Source: CAVXHQ01 sp963789535 (GTDB taxonomy: Bacteria; Pseudomonadota; Alphaproteobacteria; Rhodobacterales; Rhodobacteraceae). From it: DNA of 64,000 nt. Within the stretch, counting starts at the first letter, position 1; each line of letters begins with the position of its first letter. The stretch covers positions 1,240,001 through 1,304,000 of the forward strand of contig CAWBKU010000005.1 of the NCBI GenBank assembly GCA_963789535.1, written 5' to 3'. This document shows, one piece after another, positions 25,267 to 34,058 of this stretch. The notes under the pieces were generated by a model. It saw only the letters and a list, made by a program, of their open reading frames with translations. It was not told the origin of the DNA and did no database searches. The position numbers were made by a program, and so were the translations under genes.

Positions 25267-26550
25267 TTGACCATCCGTAAAACTCTCTTTGCAAGTGCCG
25301 CCGCCATCGTCGCGGCCAGCGCCGCCCAGGCGCAGCAGGACTGCCCGATCCGCGTCGGTGTCCTGCACTCCCTTTCCGGCACCATGGCGATTTCCGAAAC
25401 CACGCTGTCGCAGACCATGGAAATGCTGATCGCCGCCCAGAACGAAGCCGGCGGCCTTCTGGGATGCGAGATCGAGGCTGTGGTCGTCGACCCCGCGTCG
25501 GACTGGCCGCTGTTCGCCGAAAAGGCGCGCGAGCTGCTGACCGTCAACGAGGTCGACGTGATCTTCGGCAACTGGACGTCCGTCTCGCGCAAATCCGTCC
25601 TGCCCGTGATCGAGGAGCTGAACGGCCTGCTGTTCTATCCCGTGCAATACGAGGGCGAGGAATCGAGCCGGAACGTGTTCTACACCGGTGCCGCCCCGAA
25701 CCAGCAGGCGATCCCGGCAGTCGACTATTTCATCGACGAACTGGGTGTGACGAGCTTTGCGCTCCTTGGCACCGACTATGTCTATCCGCGCACGACCAAC
25801 AACATCCTCCAGGCCTATCTGATCTCGCGGGGCATCCCGGAAGAGAACATCTTCGTCAACTACACCCCCTTCGGCCAGTCCGACTGGGCGACCATCGTCG
25901 CCGACGTCGTGGCGCTGGGCGAGACCGGCGAGCAGGTCGGCGTCATCTCGACGATCAACGGCGACGCCAACATCGGGTTCTACAAGGAACTGGCGGCGGC
26001 GGACGTTTCCGCCGACGACATCCCCGTGGTGGCGTTTTCGGTCGGCGAGGAGGAGCTGTCGGGCTTCGACACCTCGGGCCTCGTCGGGCATCTGGCGGCG
26101 TGGAACTACTTCATGTCCGCCGATACGCCGGAAAACGCGGCATTCATCGCGCAATGGCAGGCCTATATCGGCGACGACACGCGCGTGACGAACGACCCGA
26201 TGGAGGCGCATTACATCGGCTGGAACATGTGGGTGAACGCGGTGACGGAATCGGGGACCACCGACGTCGATACGATCATCGACGCGATGGTCGGCCAGAC
26301 CTTCCCGAACCTGACAGGCGGCATCGCCGAAATGCTGCCGAACCACCACCTGACGAAACCGGTTCTGATCGGCGAGATCACGGCGGACGGCCAGTTCGAC
26401 ATCATCTCCCAGACCGAGCCGGTGCCGGGCGACGCCTGGACCGATTTCCTGCCCGAAAGTGCGGTGCTCGAGTCCGACTGGATCGCCTGGGACTGCGGCA
26501 TGTACAACACCGAGACCGAGACCTGCGTGCAGCGCACCTCGAACTATTGA
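25267..26550 (+). CDS. urtA: urea ABC transporter substrate-binding protein
   Basis: This 427-residue protein is the periplasmic urea receptor of UrtABCDE. After a signal peptide (about residues 1-22, ending AAQA) it has the family pattern IRVGVLHSLSGTMAISETTL, NEAGGLLGCEIEAVVVDPAS, FGNWTSVSRKSVLPV, FYPVQYEGEESSRNVFYTGA, and GTDYVYPRTTN. A TTG start at 25267 is chosen because GGGGAA lies 6 nt upstream; a GTG at 25243 would add eight charged residues before the signal. A 9-bp hairpin follows the stop. It heads the urt operon. Confidence 0.93.
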   Translation: MTIRKTLFASAAAIVAASAAQAQQDCPIRVGVLHSLSGTMAISETTLSQTMEMLIAAQNEAGGLLGCEIEAVVVDPASDWPLFAEKARELLTVNEVDVIFGNWTSVSRKSVLPVIEELNGLLFYPVQYEGEESSRNVFYTGAAPNQQAIPAVDYFIDELGVTSFALLGTDYVYPRTTNNILQAYLISRGIPEENIFVNYTPFGQSDWATIVADVVALGETGEQVGVISTINGDANIGFYKELAAADVSADDIPVVAFSVGEEELSGFDTSGLVGHLAAWNYFMSADTPENAAFIAQWQAYIGDDTRVTNDPMEAHYIGWNMWVNAVTESGTTDVDTIIDAMVGQTFPNLTGGIAEMLPNHHLTKPVLIGEITADGQFDIISQTEPVPGDAWTDFLPESAVLESDWIAWDCGMYNTETETCVQRTSNY

Positions 26551-26556
26551 GGTGAC

Positions 26557-26583
26557 GGCAGGGCGTGCCCGGCGCGCCCTGCC
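26557..26583 (+). promoter_or_regulatory. intercistronic hairpin after urtA
   Basis: A perfect 9-bp stem, GGCAGGGCG and CGCCCTGCC, with a 9-nt loop starts 6 nt after the urtA stop. There is no T-run, so it probably stabilises the urtA message or partly attenuates rather than ending transcription. Confidence 0.55.
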
Positions 26584-26617
26584 AATCCTGCCAATGCCCC
26601 TGCGAAAGCCCCCGCCC

Positions 26618-28559
26618 ATGCTGCGCGCCCTGCTCATCTGCTGCGCCGTCCTGTTCACGGCGCCCATGGCGCATGCGCAGTCGTTGCAGGCAGTCCTTCA
26701 GGACAATGCCGACGCGGTCGCCAATCCGTCGCGCAGCACCGTCGACGCGGTGATCGCGGCACTCGCCGCCGATCCACCCCCCGGCACCCCCGATTTCCTC
26801 GAGGTCTGGCGCGACAAGAACCTCTGGCAGCGCACCTTGGACGGCCTGTTCTTTGCCGCCGTGCCGGACGGCGACGGCCTGATCCTGACCGACCTCGACA
26901 CCGGCGCCGAAACCGCCGTCGCCGACGACGCGGGCTATGACCAGATCAAGCCCAACGCCGGGGTGCGCCGCGTCATCGACGTGGCCCTCGTGCAGTTCCT
27001 GCTGTCGGACGACGACCCTGCCCGCCGCCGCGCCGCCCTCGACGCCATTTCCCGCGCCCCCGCCGAGGATCAGCTCGCGCCGCTCCGCGCCAGCATCGAG
27101 GGCGAGCCCATCGCCGCGATCCTCGCCCGCAAGGTGCAACTCGAACGCCAACTCACCGCCCGCTTCGGCGCCACGCCCGAGGAACGCATCGCCGCCATCG
27201 ACGCGCTGTCGGGCGACCTCAGCGTCGAGGTCCGCGGCGTCATCAGCCAGATCCTGACCACCCGGGCCGATGTCGCGACCGAGATCCCCGAAGACACCAA
27301 CCTCGCCCGCACCCTCACCCCCGGCGACCGACATGACCGAGGCCGAGGCCTATGGCCTGCTCGTCGCAGCGGACCTCGCCCCCGCGACCGTCGAGAGCGC
27401 CGACCTCAACGCCGCGCTGATCGCCGCCATCGACGGGGGCACCGTCGCCGGCGTGCCCGTTGCCTCCCTGAACACCGACGCCGCGCGCATCGACGCCTAC
27501 CGCACCCTCGTCGCGGCAGGCACCGCCGCGCCCTTCATCCCGCCCGGGGACCGCGCCGCAGCCCTCGAGGCGCATACGTTCTACGTCCGTTATACCGAGC
27601 CGGACCCCGCCATCACCGACGCCGCCCGCGCCGCCGAACGCTCGATCGCCACTCGCCTCGCCCGCGATCAGGGGATCGACCTCACGCTCGACGCGCTGTC
27701 GCTCGCCTCGATCTATTTCCTCGCCGCCATCGGCCTTGCCATCACCTTCGGCGTCATGGGCGTCATCAACATGGCGCATGGCGAGTTCATCATGATGGGC
27801 GCCTATACCGGCTATGTCGTGCAGCTTTTCGTGCCCGACTACACCCTGTCCATCGCTCTGGCCCTGCCGCTGGCCTTCGCCGTCACCTTCGGTGCGGGCG
27901 TGGCGATGGAGCGTCTGGTGATCCGGTGGCTCTATCACCGCCCGCTCGAGACGCTGCTGGCGACCTTCGGCATCTCCATCGCGCTGCAACAGATCGCCAA
28001 GAACCTCTTCGGCACGCAGGCCCGCCCGCTGACCTCGCCCGACTGGCTCGCGGGCGCCTGGGTCGTCAACGACGTGATCCAGATCAGCCATATCCGCATC
28101 GCGATCTTTGTCCTCGCGCTGATCTTCCTCGGCCTGATTCTCTACATCCTCAAACGCACCCGCCTCGGCCTCGAGGTGCGCGCGGTAACGCAGAACCCCG
28201 GCATGGCCGCGTCCATGGGCATCGACCCTGACCGCATCAACATGCTCACCTTCGGTCTCGGCTCCGGCATCGCGGGGATCGCGGGCGTCGCCATCGGCCT
28301 CTACGCCAAGGTCACGTCGGAAATGGGCGCCGACTATATCGTCCAGTCCTTCATGACGGTGGTCGTCGGCGGCGTCGGCAACGTCTGGGGCACGCTGGCG
28401 GGGGCGACGCTCATCGGGTTCACGCAAAAGGGCATCGAATGGTTCAACCCCTCGAACACGCTGGCCGCGCAGACCTTCATGATCCTCTTCGTGATCCTCT
28501 TCATCCAGTTCCGCCCCAAGGGAATCGTCGCCCTCAAGGGCCGCGCGGCAGGAGACTGA
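26618..28559 (+). pseudogene. urtB: urea ABC transporter permease UrtB, broken by one extra base
   Basis: The first reading frame (from MLRALLICC, signal peptide ending AHAQ) carries the periplasmic N-terminal extension typical of UrtB, up to RTLTPGD at about residue 237. The match then continues in another frame as DMTEAEAYGLLVAADLA and through the whole membrane domain (GVMGVINMAHGEFIMMGAYT, AVTQNPGMAASMGID, QFRPKGIVALKG). Removing one C at 27328-27329 restores a single protein of about 646 residues. So the gene is either inactivated by a 1-nt insertion or the sequence has an error. An alternative start ATG lies at 26594. Nothing else in it is degraded. Confidence 0.85.
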
Positions 28560-28584
28560 CGATGACCAGTAGCGCCATCGTTCT

Positions 28585-28631
28585 CCTTCTTTGGGTCGGA
28601 AATATCCCGGGGGTCTGGGGGCAGAGCACCC
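28585..28631 (-). repeat. copy of dispersed repeat, type A
   Basis: CCTTCTTTGGGTCGGAAATA then a run CCCGGGGGTCTGGGGGCAGA resembles the copies at 6268 and 9863. It fills the 121-nt gap between urtB and urtC inside the operon. Confidence 0.65.
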
Positions 28632-28680
28632 AGCGTCGCGACGCGCACCGCGCGGCGCAACACCTCAATGGCAGCACCCC

Positions 28681-29914
28681 ATGAGACAGAGCTTCATCGC
28701 CCGAAACCCCTCCGTCCTGTGGTTCCTCGCCGCCCTCGCCCTCTTCACGATCACGGTGACGTTCCTGTCCGAGGCGATGGGCACCGGCCTCGTCTCGACC
28801 TCGTTCCTCAAAACGTTGGGCAAGACGCTCTGCCTCTGCCTCGTCGCCGTCGCGATGGACGTCGTCTGGGGCTATTGCGGCATCCTGTCGCTCGGCCATT
28901 TCGCCTTCTTCGGGATCGGCGGCTATGCCATCGGCATGTGGCTCATGTATGCGCGGACCGAGGGCCTCGTCGCGGCCTCGCTTGCCGCACAACCCCTGCC
29001 GCCGACGCGCGGCGAGGTCACGGCCGCCATCGGCAACCAGATCTTCGGCGTCGTCGGCTCGTCGGAATTTCCCCCGATCTGGGCCTTTGCCCATTCGCTG
29101 CCGCTTCAACTGATCGCCGTGGTCCTCGTGCCGGGCCTCCTCGCCCTCGTCTTTGGCTGGCTCGCGTTCCGCAGCCGCGTGACCGGCGTCTATCTGTCGA
29201 TCCTGACGCAGGCGATGACGCTGGCGCTCGCGCTCTACTTCTTTCAGAACGACACCGGCCTGCGCGGCAACAACGGGTTGTCGGGCCTCCAGAACATCCC
29301 CGGCCTCGAGGCCGTCGGTCAGGCGCGCCTCTCGCTGTGGTTCTTCTGGGCCTCCGCCGCGGCGCTCGGCCTCGGCTATCTGTTCTTCGCCTGGATCGTG
29401 AGCGGCAAGCTCGGCTCGGTGATCCGCGCGATCCGCGACAACGAGGCGCGGGTGCGGTTCCTCGGCTATCCGGTCGAGCGCTACAAGCTCTTCGTGTTCA
29501 CCGTCACGGCGATGGTCGCGGGCATCGCGGGCGCGCTCTATTATCCGCAGGCGGGGATCATCAACCCGGCGGAAATCGCGCCCATCGCCTCGATCTATCT
29601 GGCGGTCTGGGTCGCCATCGGCGGGCGCGGCAGGCTTTATGGCGCGGTCATCGGGGCGGCCGCTCGTCTCGCTGCTGTCGTCGTGGTTCACCGGCGGTGC
29701 GGCGCCCAACGTCGATCTCGGCTTCACCGAAATCCGCTGGACCGACTGGTGGCTGGTCCTGCTCGGCCTCACCTTCGTCGCCGTCACGCTGTTCTTTCCC
29801 AAGGGCATCGGCGGCCTCTTCGACCTGTTCACGCGGCTGCGCCCCGTGCCCGCGCGGGTCGGCGATTTCGGCCCCGACACGGGCGCGCAGCGGCGCGCGG
29901 AGGGGCAGGAATGA
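28681..29914 (+). pseudogene. urtC: urea ABC transporter permease UrtC, broken by one extra base
   Basis: From MRQSFIARNPSVLWFLA the frame encodes a UrtC-type membrane protein with WGYCGILSLGHFAFFGIGGY, LTQAMTLALALYFFQNDTG and AIRDNEARVRFLGYPVERYK. It is intact to YGAVIGAA (about residue 326). There the match jumps frame to LVSLLSSWFTGGAAP and ends LFFPKGIGGLFDLF, with the stop overlapping urtD by ATGA. Dropping one C at 29660-29661 rebuilds a protein of about 410 residues, the usual size. As in urtB, the lesion is a single extra C in a GC run. Confidence 0.85.
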
Positions 29915-30651
29915 GCACCCTTCTCGAGGTGTCGGGGGTGTCGAAGACCTTCGACGGATTTCGCGCGATCAACAACCTGTCGATCCAGATCGCCGAGCCG
30001 GAACTGCGCGCGATCATAGGCCCGAACGGGGCCGGCAAGACCACGTTCATGGACATCGTCACCGGCAAGACCCGCCCCGACGAGGGCCGCGTGATCTTTG
30101 GCGAAAGGTCCATCTCCTTGATCGGGATGAGCGAGAGCCGGATCGCGCAGGCGGGCATCGGGCGCAAGTTCCAGAAACCGACGGTGTTCGAGGCGCAGTC
30201 CGTGCGCGAGAACATCGCGATGGCCCTCAAGAACCCGCGCGGGCCGTTCGACGTGCTGCTGCGGCGCCGTGCCGACGACCGCGAGGACCGCGTGCGCGCG
30301 ATCAGCGACGAGATCGGCCTGACGCCCGACCTCGACCGTCCCTCTGGCGCCCTCAGCCACGGCCAGAAACAATGGCTCGAGATCGGGATGCTGCTGGCGC
30401 AGGATCCGCGCCTCCTTCTGGTCGACGAGCCGGCCGCCGGCATGACGCCCGCCGAGCGCGCGCATACGACCGACCTGCTCAGGCGCGCGGCGCAGACCCG
30501 CGCCGTCGTCGTCGTCGAGCACGACATGGAGTTCGTGCGCCGCCTGAACTGCAAGGTGACGGTGCTGCACGAAGGCTCGGTGCTGGCCGAGGGCAGCCTC
30601 GACCATGTGACCCAGAACAGGGACGTCATCGACGTCTATCTGGGGCGCTGA
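29911..30651 (+). CDS. urtD: urea ABC transporter ATP-binding protein UrtD
   Basis: This 246-residue ATPase of the branched-chain-amino-acid (LivG) type has Walker A GPNGAGKTT, the Q-loop region IGRKFQKPTVFEAQSVREN, signature LSHGQKQWLEIGM and Walker B LLLVDEPAAGMTP, then VVVVEHDMEF. The SHGQKQWLEIG form of the signature is characteristic of UrtD. It is translationally coupled to urtC and is followed by urtE after 1 nt. Confidence 0.94.
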   Translation: MSTLLEVSGVSKTFDGFRAINNLSIQIAEPELRAIIGPNGAGKTTFMDIVTGKTRPDEGRVIFGERSISLIGMSESRIAQAGIGRKFQKPTVFEAQSVRENIAMALKNPRGPFDVLLRRRADDREDRVRAISDEIGLTPDLDRPSGALSHGQKQWLEIGMLLAQDPRLLLVDEPAAGMTPAERAHTTDLLRRAAQTRAVVVVEHDMEFVRRLNCKVTVLHEGSVLAEGSLDHVTQNRDVIDVYLGR

Positions 30652-30652
30652 G

Positions 30653-31351
30653 ATGCTCGAGATCGCGGACCTCACGCTGAAATACGGGCAGAGCCAGATC
30701 CTCAACGGGGTGAGCCTGACCGCGCGCCCCGGTCAGGTGACGGCCGTGATGGGCACCAACGGCGTCGGCAAGACGAGCCTTCTGCGGGCCATCGCCGGAC
30801 GGCACCCGCACGCGGGCGGCACGATCACGCTCGATGGCAGACCTCTCGGCCACCTGACCGCCTTTGGTGCCGCACGCGCGGGCATCGCCTATGTGCCGCA
30901 GGGCCGCGAGATATTTCCGATGATGACCGTGGCCGAGAACCTCGCCACCGGATTTGCCTGCCTGCCCGGCAAGGCCGATCACCGGATCCCCGACCACATC
31001 TACGACCTCTTTCCCGTGCTGCGCGAAATGACGCACCGGCGCGGCGGCGACCTCTCGGGCGGACAGCAGCAGCAACTCGCCATCGCGCGCGCGATCATCA
31101 CGCGCCCGCGTGTCCTGCTGCTGGACGAGCCGACCGAGGGCATCCAGCCCAACATCATCACCCAGATCGGCACGGTGATCCGCACCCTGCGGGACCGCGG
31201 CGACATGGCGATCGTGCTGGTCGAGCAGTTCTTCGACTTCGCCTTCGACCTTGGCGATCGTTTCGTCGCGATGAACTGCGGTTCCGTCGTCCTGAACCGA
31301 CCCGGGGACGAGGTGGTGCGCGACGACCTGCTGGGCCTCGTGTCCGTCTGA
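30653..31351 (+). CDS. urtE: urea ABC transporter ATP-binding protein UrtE
   Basis: This 232-residue LivF-type ATPase has GTNGVGKTS as Walker A, IAYVPQGREIFPMMTVAENL, signature LSGGQQQQLAIAR, Walker B LLLDEPTEGIQPNII and VLVEQFFDFAFDLGDRF. The PQGREIFP and TEGIQPNII wording is typical of UrtE. It is the last gene of the operon. No urease genes follow within the window, unlike in many relatives where ure genes are adjacent. Confidence 0.94.
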   Translation: MLEIADLTLKYGQSQILNGVSLTARPGQVTAVMGTNGVGKTSLLRAIAGRHPHAGGTITLDGRPLGHLTAFGAARAGIAYVPQGREIFPMMTVAENLATGFACLPGKADHRIPDHIYDLFPVLREMTHRRGGDLSGGQQQQLAIARAIITRPRVLLLDEPTEGIQPNIITQIGTVIRTLRDRGDMAIVLVEQFFDFAFDLGDRFVAMNCGSVVLNRPGDEVVRDDLLGLVSV

Positions 31352-31373
31352 GGGACGCGCCGCCATCTTGCGG

Positions 31374-32039
31374 TCAGGTTCCCGTCAGGACCGCCTTCAG
31401 ATGTCCGGTATCCACGACCGGTCCCGTCGTCTTGTTGCGGCTGCCGACGAACCGCTTGAGGAGTTCGGCCTGAAAACGGATCTCGTGCCCGCGTTCGCCG
31501 ACCCGGCGGCCGAAGGCGCCGAACGGACCGCCGATGCCGGCCAGATCCTGCTCGGCGGCGGCGCAGAGGTCGAGCAGCGGCACCGCCACCTCGCCGATAA
31601 CCCGTACCGCGAGTTCGGACGTGGCCTCGGCGAGGGGATCGTCGAAGCCGATATCCTCGCGGAACATCCGGTTGATGCCGCCGATGAACGTTCCGAACCG
31701 GACCGTGACGTCCGTGCCCCGGCCCTGCGCCGGTTGCGCCGTCAGGTGCAGGTCGCCGAGTATGAGGCCGGGAAGTTCGAGCAGGAACGCAGCCTCCGAG
31801 ATCGTGTCGTCGGCCCGGTCGAGCCTGCGCAACCGGGTCTGCAATGCATGGCACACCCGCCCGCAGAAAACCTTTTCGAGGCGGGCGCCCCTGCCGAAGG
31901 AGGTGGAATTGCGAAAATGACGCCCGGTGATGTCGCAGGACAGGACGGTGACGTCGCCGAAGGCACTGCACCGCAACGCGATCTCGAAGGTCCGCGCCGT
32001 GAGGTCCTCGGCGGTCTGGGCGGAAGCGATGGCTGTCAT
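31374..32039 (-). CDS. protein of unknown function, divergent from a LysR regulator
   Basis: This 221-residue soluble protein has no signal peptide or membrane segment. It contains three clear Cys residues in the first half (RCSAFG, LSCDITG, GRVCHALQ) and a hydrophobic FLLELPGLILGDLHL. I recognise no family. The start at 32039 is supported by AGGAGA 8 nt upstream; an in-frame ATG at 32069 has no such site. The region between it and the divergent LysR gene holds a perfect 7-bp inverted repeat, so LysR-type control is plausible. Confidence 0.6.
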   Translation of the reverse strand: MTAIASAQTAEDLTARTFEIALRCSAFGDVTVLSCDITGRHFRNSTSFGRGARLEKVFCGRVCHALQTRLRRLDRADDTISEAAFLLELPGLILGDLHLTAQPAQGRGTDVTVRFGTFIGGINRMFREDIGFDDPLAEATSELAVRVIGEVAVPLLDLCAAAEQDLAGIGGPFGAFGRRVGERGHEIRFQAELLKRFVGSRNKTTGPVVDTGHLKAVLTGT

Positions 32040-32090
32040 GGCGGCATCTCCTGAAATGAGACGATTCATCCTAAATATTTATCGAAGATT

Positions 32091-32109
32091 CGTTTACGCA
32101 AGGTAAACG
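32091..32109. promoter_or_regulatory. candidate LysR-type operator
   Basis: CGTTTAC and GTAAACG form a perfect inverted repeat around GCAAG and contain the T-N11-A pattern of LysR-type binding sites. It lies between the unknown gene and the LysR gene, in AT-richer DNA. Confidence 0.5.
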
Positions 32110-32217
32110 TGAACGGGTCGGCACGCCGGTGACGATCCCCGGCGGGACCGCGCTGGCGGGGGCGCGCCCGGTGCCCTATTGCTGCGGCACAGGAACCCTG
32201 GATGTCGGGCCCCGCCC

Positions 32218-33096
32218 ATGACCTTCGATCAGATCCGCACCTTTCTCTGGGTTGCCCGCCTTGGCGGGTTCCGTCGTGCCGCCGAGCGGCTGAACCTGTC
32301 GCAGCCCGCCGTCTCGACGCGCATCGCCACCCTCGAGGCCGACCTGCGCGTCACCCTGTTCGAGCGGGGACCGGGCGCGCTCGTCCTTACCAGACACGGC
32401 GTGCAACTGATGGCCTATGCCGAACAGATGCTGTTCGTCGAGGAAGAGATCCGCGCCCGCGTCGCCAATCCGACCGAGACCGAGGGCCTGTTCCGCGTCG
32501 GCGCCTCCGAGACCATCGCCCAGTCGTGGCTGCCCGCGTTCCTGATGGCCCTCGCCGAGCGCTATCCGCGGGTCACGGTCGATCTGACCGTCGACATCTC
32601 GCTGAACCTGCGTGCCGCGATCCTCGAGAACCGGCTGGATCTGGCGCTCCTCATGGGGCCGGTGTCCGAGTTCACCGTCGAGAACGTGGCTCTGCCGTCG
32701 TTCGACCTGCACTGGTTTCGCGCCGCGTCGAACCCGCAGACCGACCTCACCCGTATTCCCGTCATTTCCTACGCCGCCCGGACGCGGCCCTATCGCGAAC
32801 TGATGTCGGAACTCACCCGCAGGCACGGCCCCGGCGTGCGGGTGTTCTCGTCGGCCTCGCTGTCTGCCAGCCTGCGGATGATCGCGGCGGGCGTGGCGGT
32901 CGGCCCCTATCCGCGGGCGCTGGCGCGCGATCTGCTCGACAGCGGCCGGATCGTCGAATTCGACGCCGGTTTCCGGCCGCAACCCTTGCAGTTCACCGCC
33001 TCGTTCCTCGCAGAGCCGCGCAGCTTCCTGATCGAGACCAGTGCCGGGATCGCCCGGGACGTGGCGACCGAGTGGAGCCGCGAGAACGGAGACTAG
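32218..33096 (+). CDS. LysR-family transcriptional regulator
   Basis: This 292-residue protein has the N-terminal winged helix (TFLWVARLGGFRRAAERLNL, SQPAVSTRIATLEADL) and a C-terminal effector domain with the periplasmic-binding-protein fold (VGASETIAQSWLPAFLMAL onwards). It stands immediately upstream of the hydro-lyase/TRAP/oxoprolinase genes and is the likely activator of that set, while the candidate operator upstream suggests autoregulation. The inducer is unknown; the catabolic substrate or a product is the obvious guess. Confidence 0.9.
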   Translation: MTFDQIRTFLWVARLGGFRRAAERLNLSQPAVSTRIATLEADLRVTLFERGPGALVLTRHGVQLMAYAEQMLFVEEEIRARVANPTETEGLFRVGASETIAQSWLPAFLMALAERYPRVTVDLTVDISLNLRAAILENRLDLALLMGPVSEFTVENVALPSFDLHWFRAASNPQTDLTRIPVISYAARTRPYRELMSELTRRHGPGVRVFSSASLSASLRMIAAGVAVGPYPRALARDLLDSGRIVEFDAGFRPQPLQFTASFLAEPRSFLIETSAGIARDVATEWSRENGD

Positions 33097-33107
33097 AACG
33101 AAAATCT

Positions 33108-33119
33108 ATCGACTTCGAT
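33108..33119. promoter_or_regulatory. short palindrome upstream of the DUF1445 gene
   Basis: ATCGACTTCGAT is a near-perfect inverted repeat (ATCGA/TCGAT) in an AT-rich stretch between the LysR gene and the next gene. It could be the operator or promoter element of the catabolic operon; support is position only. Confidence 0.3.
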
Positions 33120-33185
33120 CCATAATGACAATTTGCCTGAATGTCGGCGGATGTGGAAAACTGCGGGGCAAGGGAGAGCCTGTCC

Positions 33186-34019
33186 ATGTCCGTGCGTCCG
33201 TCCACCCCGATCGACCACCGCGACCTGCGCGGCGCCGCCGTGGCGGACGTGCGCACCGCGATCCGGTCGGGCGCCTACGCCGGTCAGACCTCGGGCCTTG
33301 CGGCGGGGCGGTTGCAATGCAACCTCGCGATCCTGCCGGAGCGTTTCGCCCTCGACTTCCTGCGGTTCTGCCAGCGCAACCCCAAGCCGTGCCCGGTCGT
33401 GGGTGTCGGCGATACCGGCAACCCGCACCTGCCGACCCTCGGCCATGACATCGACATCCGCAGCGACGTTCCCCGCTACCGCGTCTTTCGCGACGGCGTG
33501 CTGGCGGAGGAGGTGACGGACATCGCGGCACTCTGGACCCGCGACCTCGTCACTGTGGCGCTGGGCTGTTCGTTCACCTTCGAGAACGCGCTTATCCGCC
33601 ACGGCATCCCCGTCCGCCACGTCGAGACGGGGCGCAACGTGCCGATGTTCCGCACCGACCGGGCACTGGTGCCCGCCGGGCCGTTCGGCGGCACGATGGT
33701 GGTGACGATGCGCCCCGTCGCCGTCGACAGGGTCGAGGATGCCTATGCCATCAGCGCGCGTTTCCCGCAGGCGCACGGCGCGCCCGTCGCCCATGGCGAT
33801 CCGGCGGCACTGGGCATCGCCGACCTGTCGGCCCCCGACTGGGGCGAGGCGGTCGAGATCCGCGCGGACGAAATCCCCGTCTACTGGGCCTGCGGCGTCA
33901 CCCCGCAGAACGTCCTGCTGCGCGCCCGCCTGCCGCTCTGCATCACCCATTCGCCCGGCCACATGCTCCTGTCGGACGTGGCCGAAGACGCCGAGACGCC
34001 GATCCTTCACGACGCCTGA
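33186..34019 (+). CDS. DUF1445 family protein (putative hydro-lyase / D-glutamate cyclase-like)
   Basis: This 277-residue protein matches the DUF1445/UPF0317 family. Marks are LRGAAVADVRTAIRSGAYAG, NLAILPERFALDFLRFCQRN, KPCPVVGVGDTG, VTVALGCSFTFENALI, GRNVPMFRT, and PVYWACGVTPQNVL, ITHSPGHMLLSD near the end. The family is annotated as putative hydro-lyase. The mammalian mitochondrial D-glutamate cyclase contains this domain. The start has an AGGGAG site 9 nt upstream. The next genes are a TRAP transporter and a 5-oxoprolinase-type protein, which fits a D-glutamate/5-oxoproline chemistry. The actual reaction here is inference. Confidence 0.82.
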   Translation: MSVRPSTPIDHRDLRGAAVADVRTAIRSGAYAGQTSGLAAGRLQCNLAILPERFALDFLRFCQRNPKPCPVVGVGDTGNPHLPTLGHDIDIRSDVPRYRVFRDGVLAEEVTDIAALWTRDLVTVALGCSFTFENALIRHGIPVRHVETGRNVPMFRTDRALVPAGPFGGTMVVTMRPVAVDRVEDAYAISARFPQAHGAPVAHGDPAALGIADLSAPDWGEAVEIRADEIPVYWACGVTPQNVLLRARLPLCITHSPGHMLLSDVAEDAETPILHDA

Positions 34020-34058
34020 GTTCACCCGATCCGAAACGTTCCCAACAAGGAGACTACC

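Noticed and set aside
25023..25280. 85-codon frame before urtA
   Set aside because: No ribosome-binding site or family character; it overlaps the urtA start and is better explained as leader DNA.
27300..27340. Programmed ribosomal frameshift in urtB
   Set aside because: There is no slippery heptamer or downstream pseudoknot, other UrtB proteins need no shift, and similar single-base lesions occur in five other genes here.
28534..30705. Long minus-strand frame opposite urtC and urtD
   Set aside because: Highly charged, low-complexity translation with no motif; the plus-strand genes are certain.
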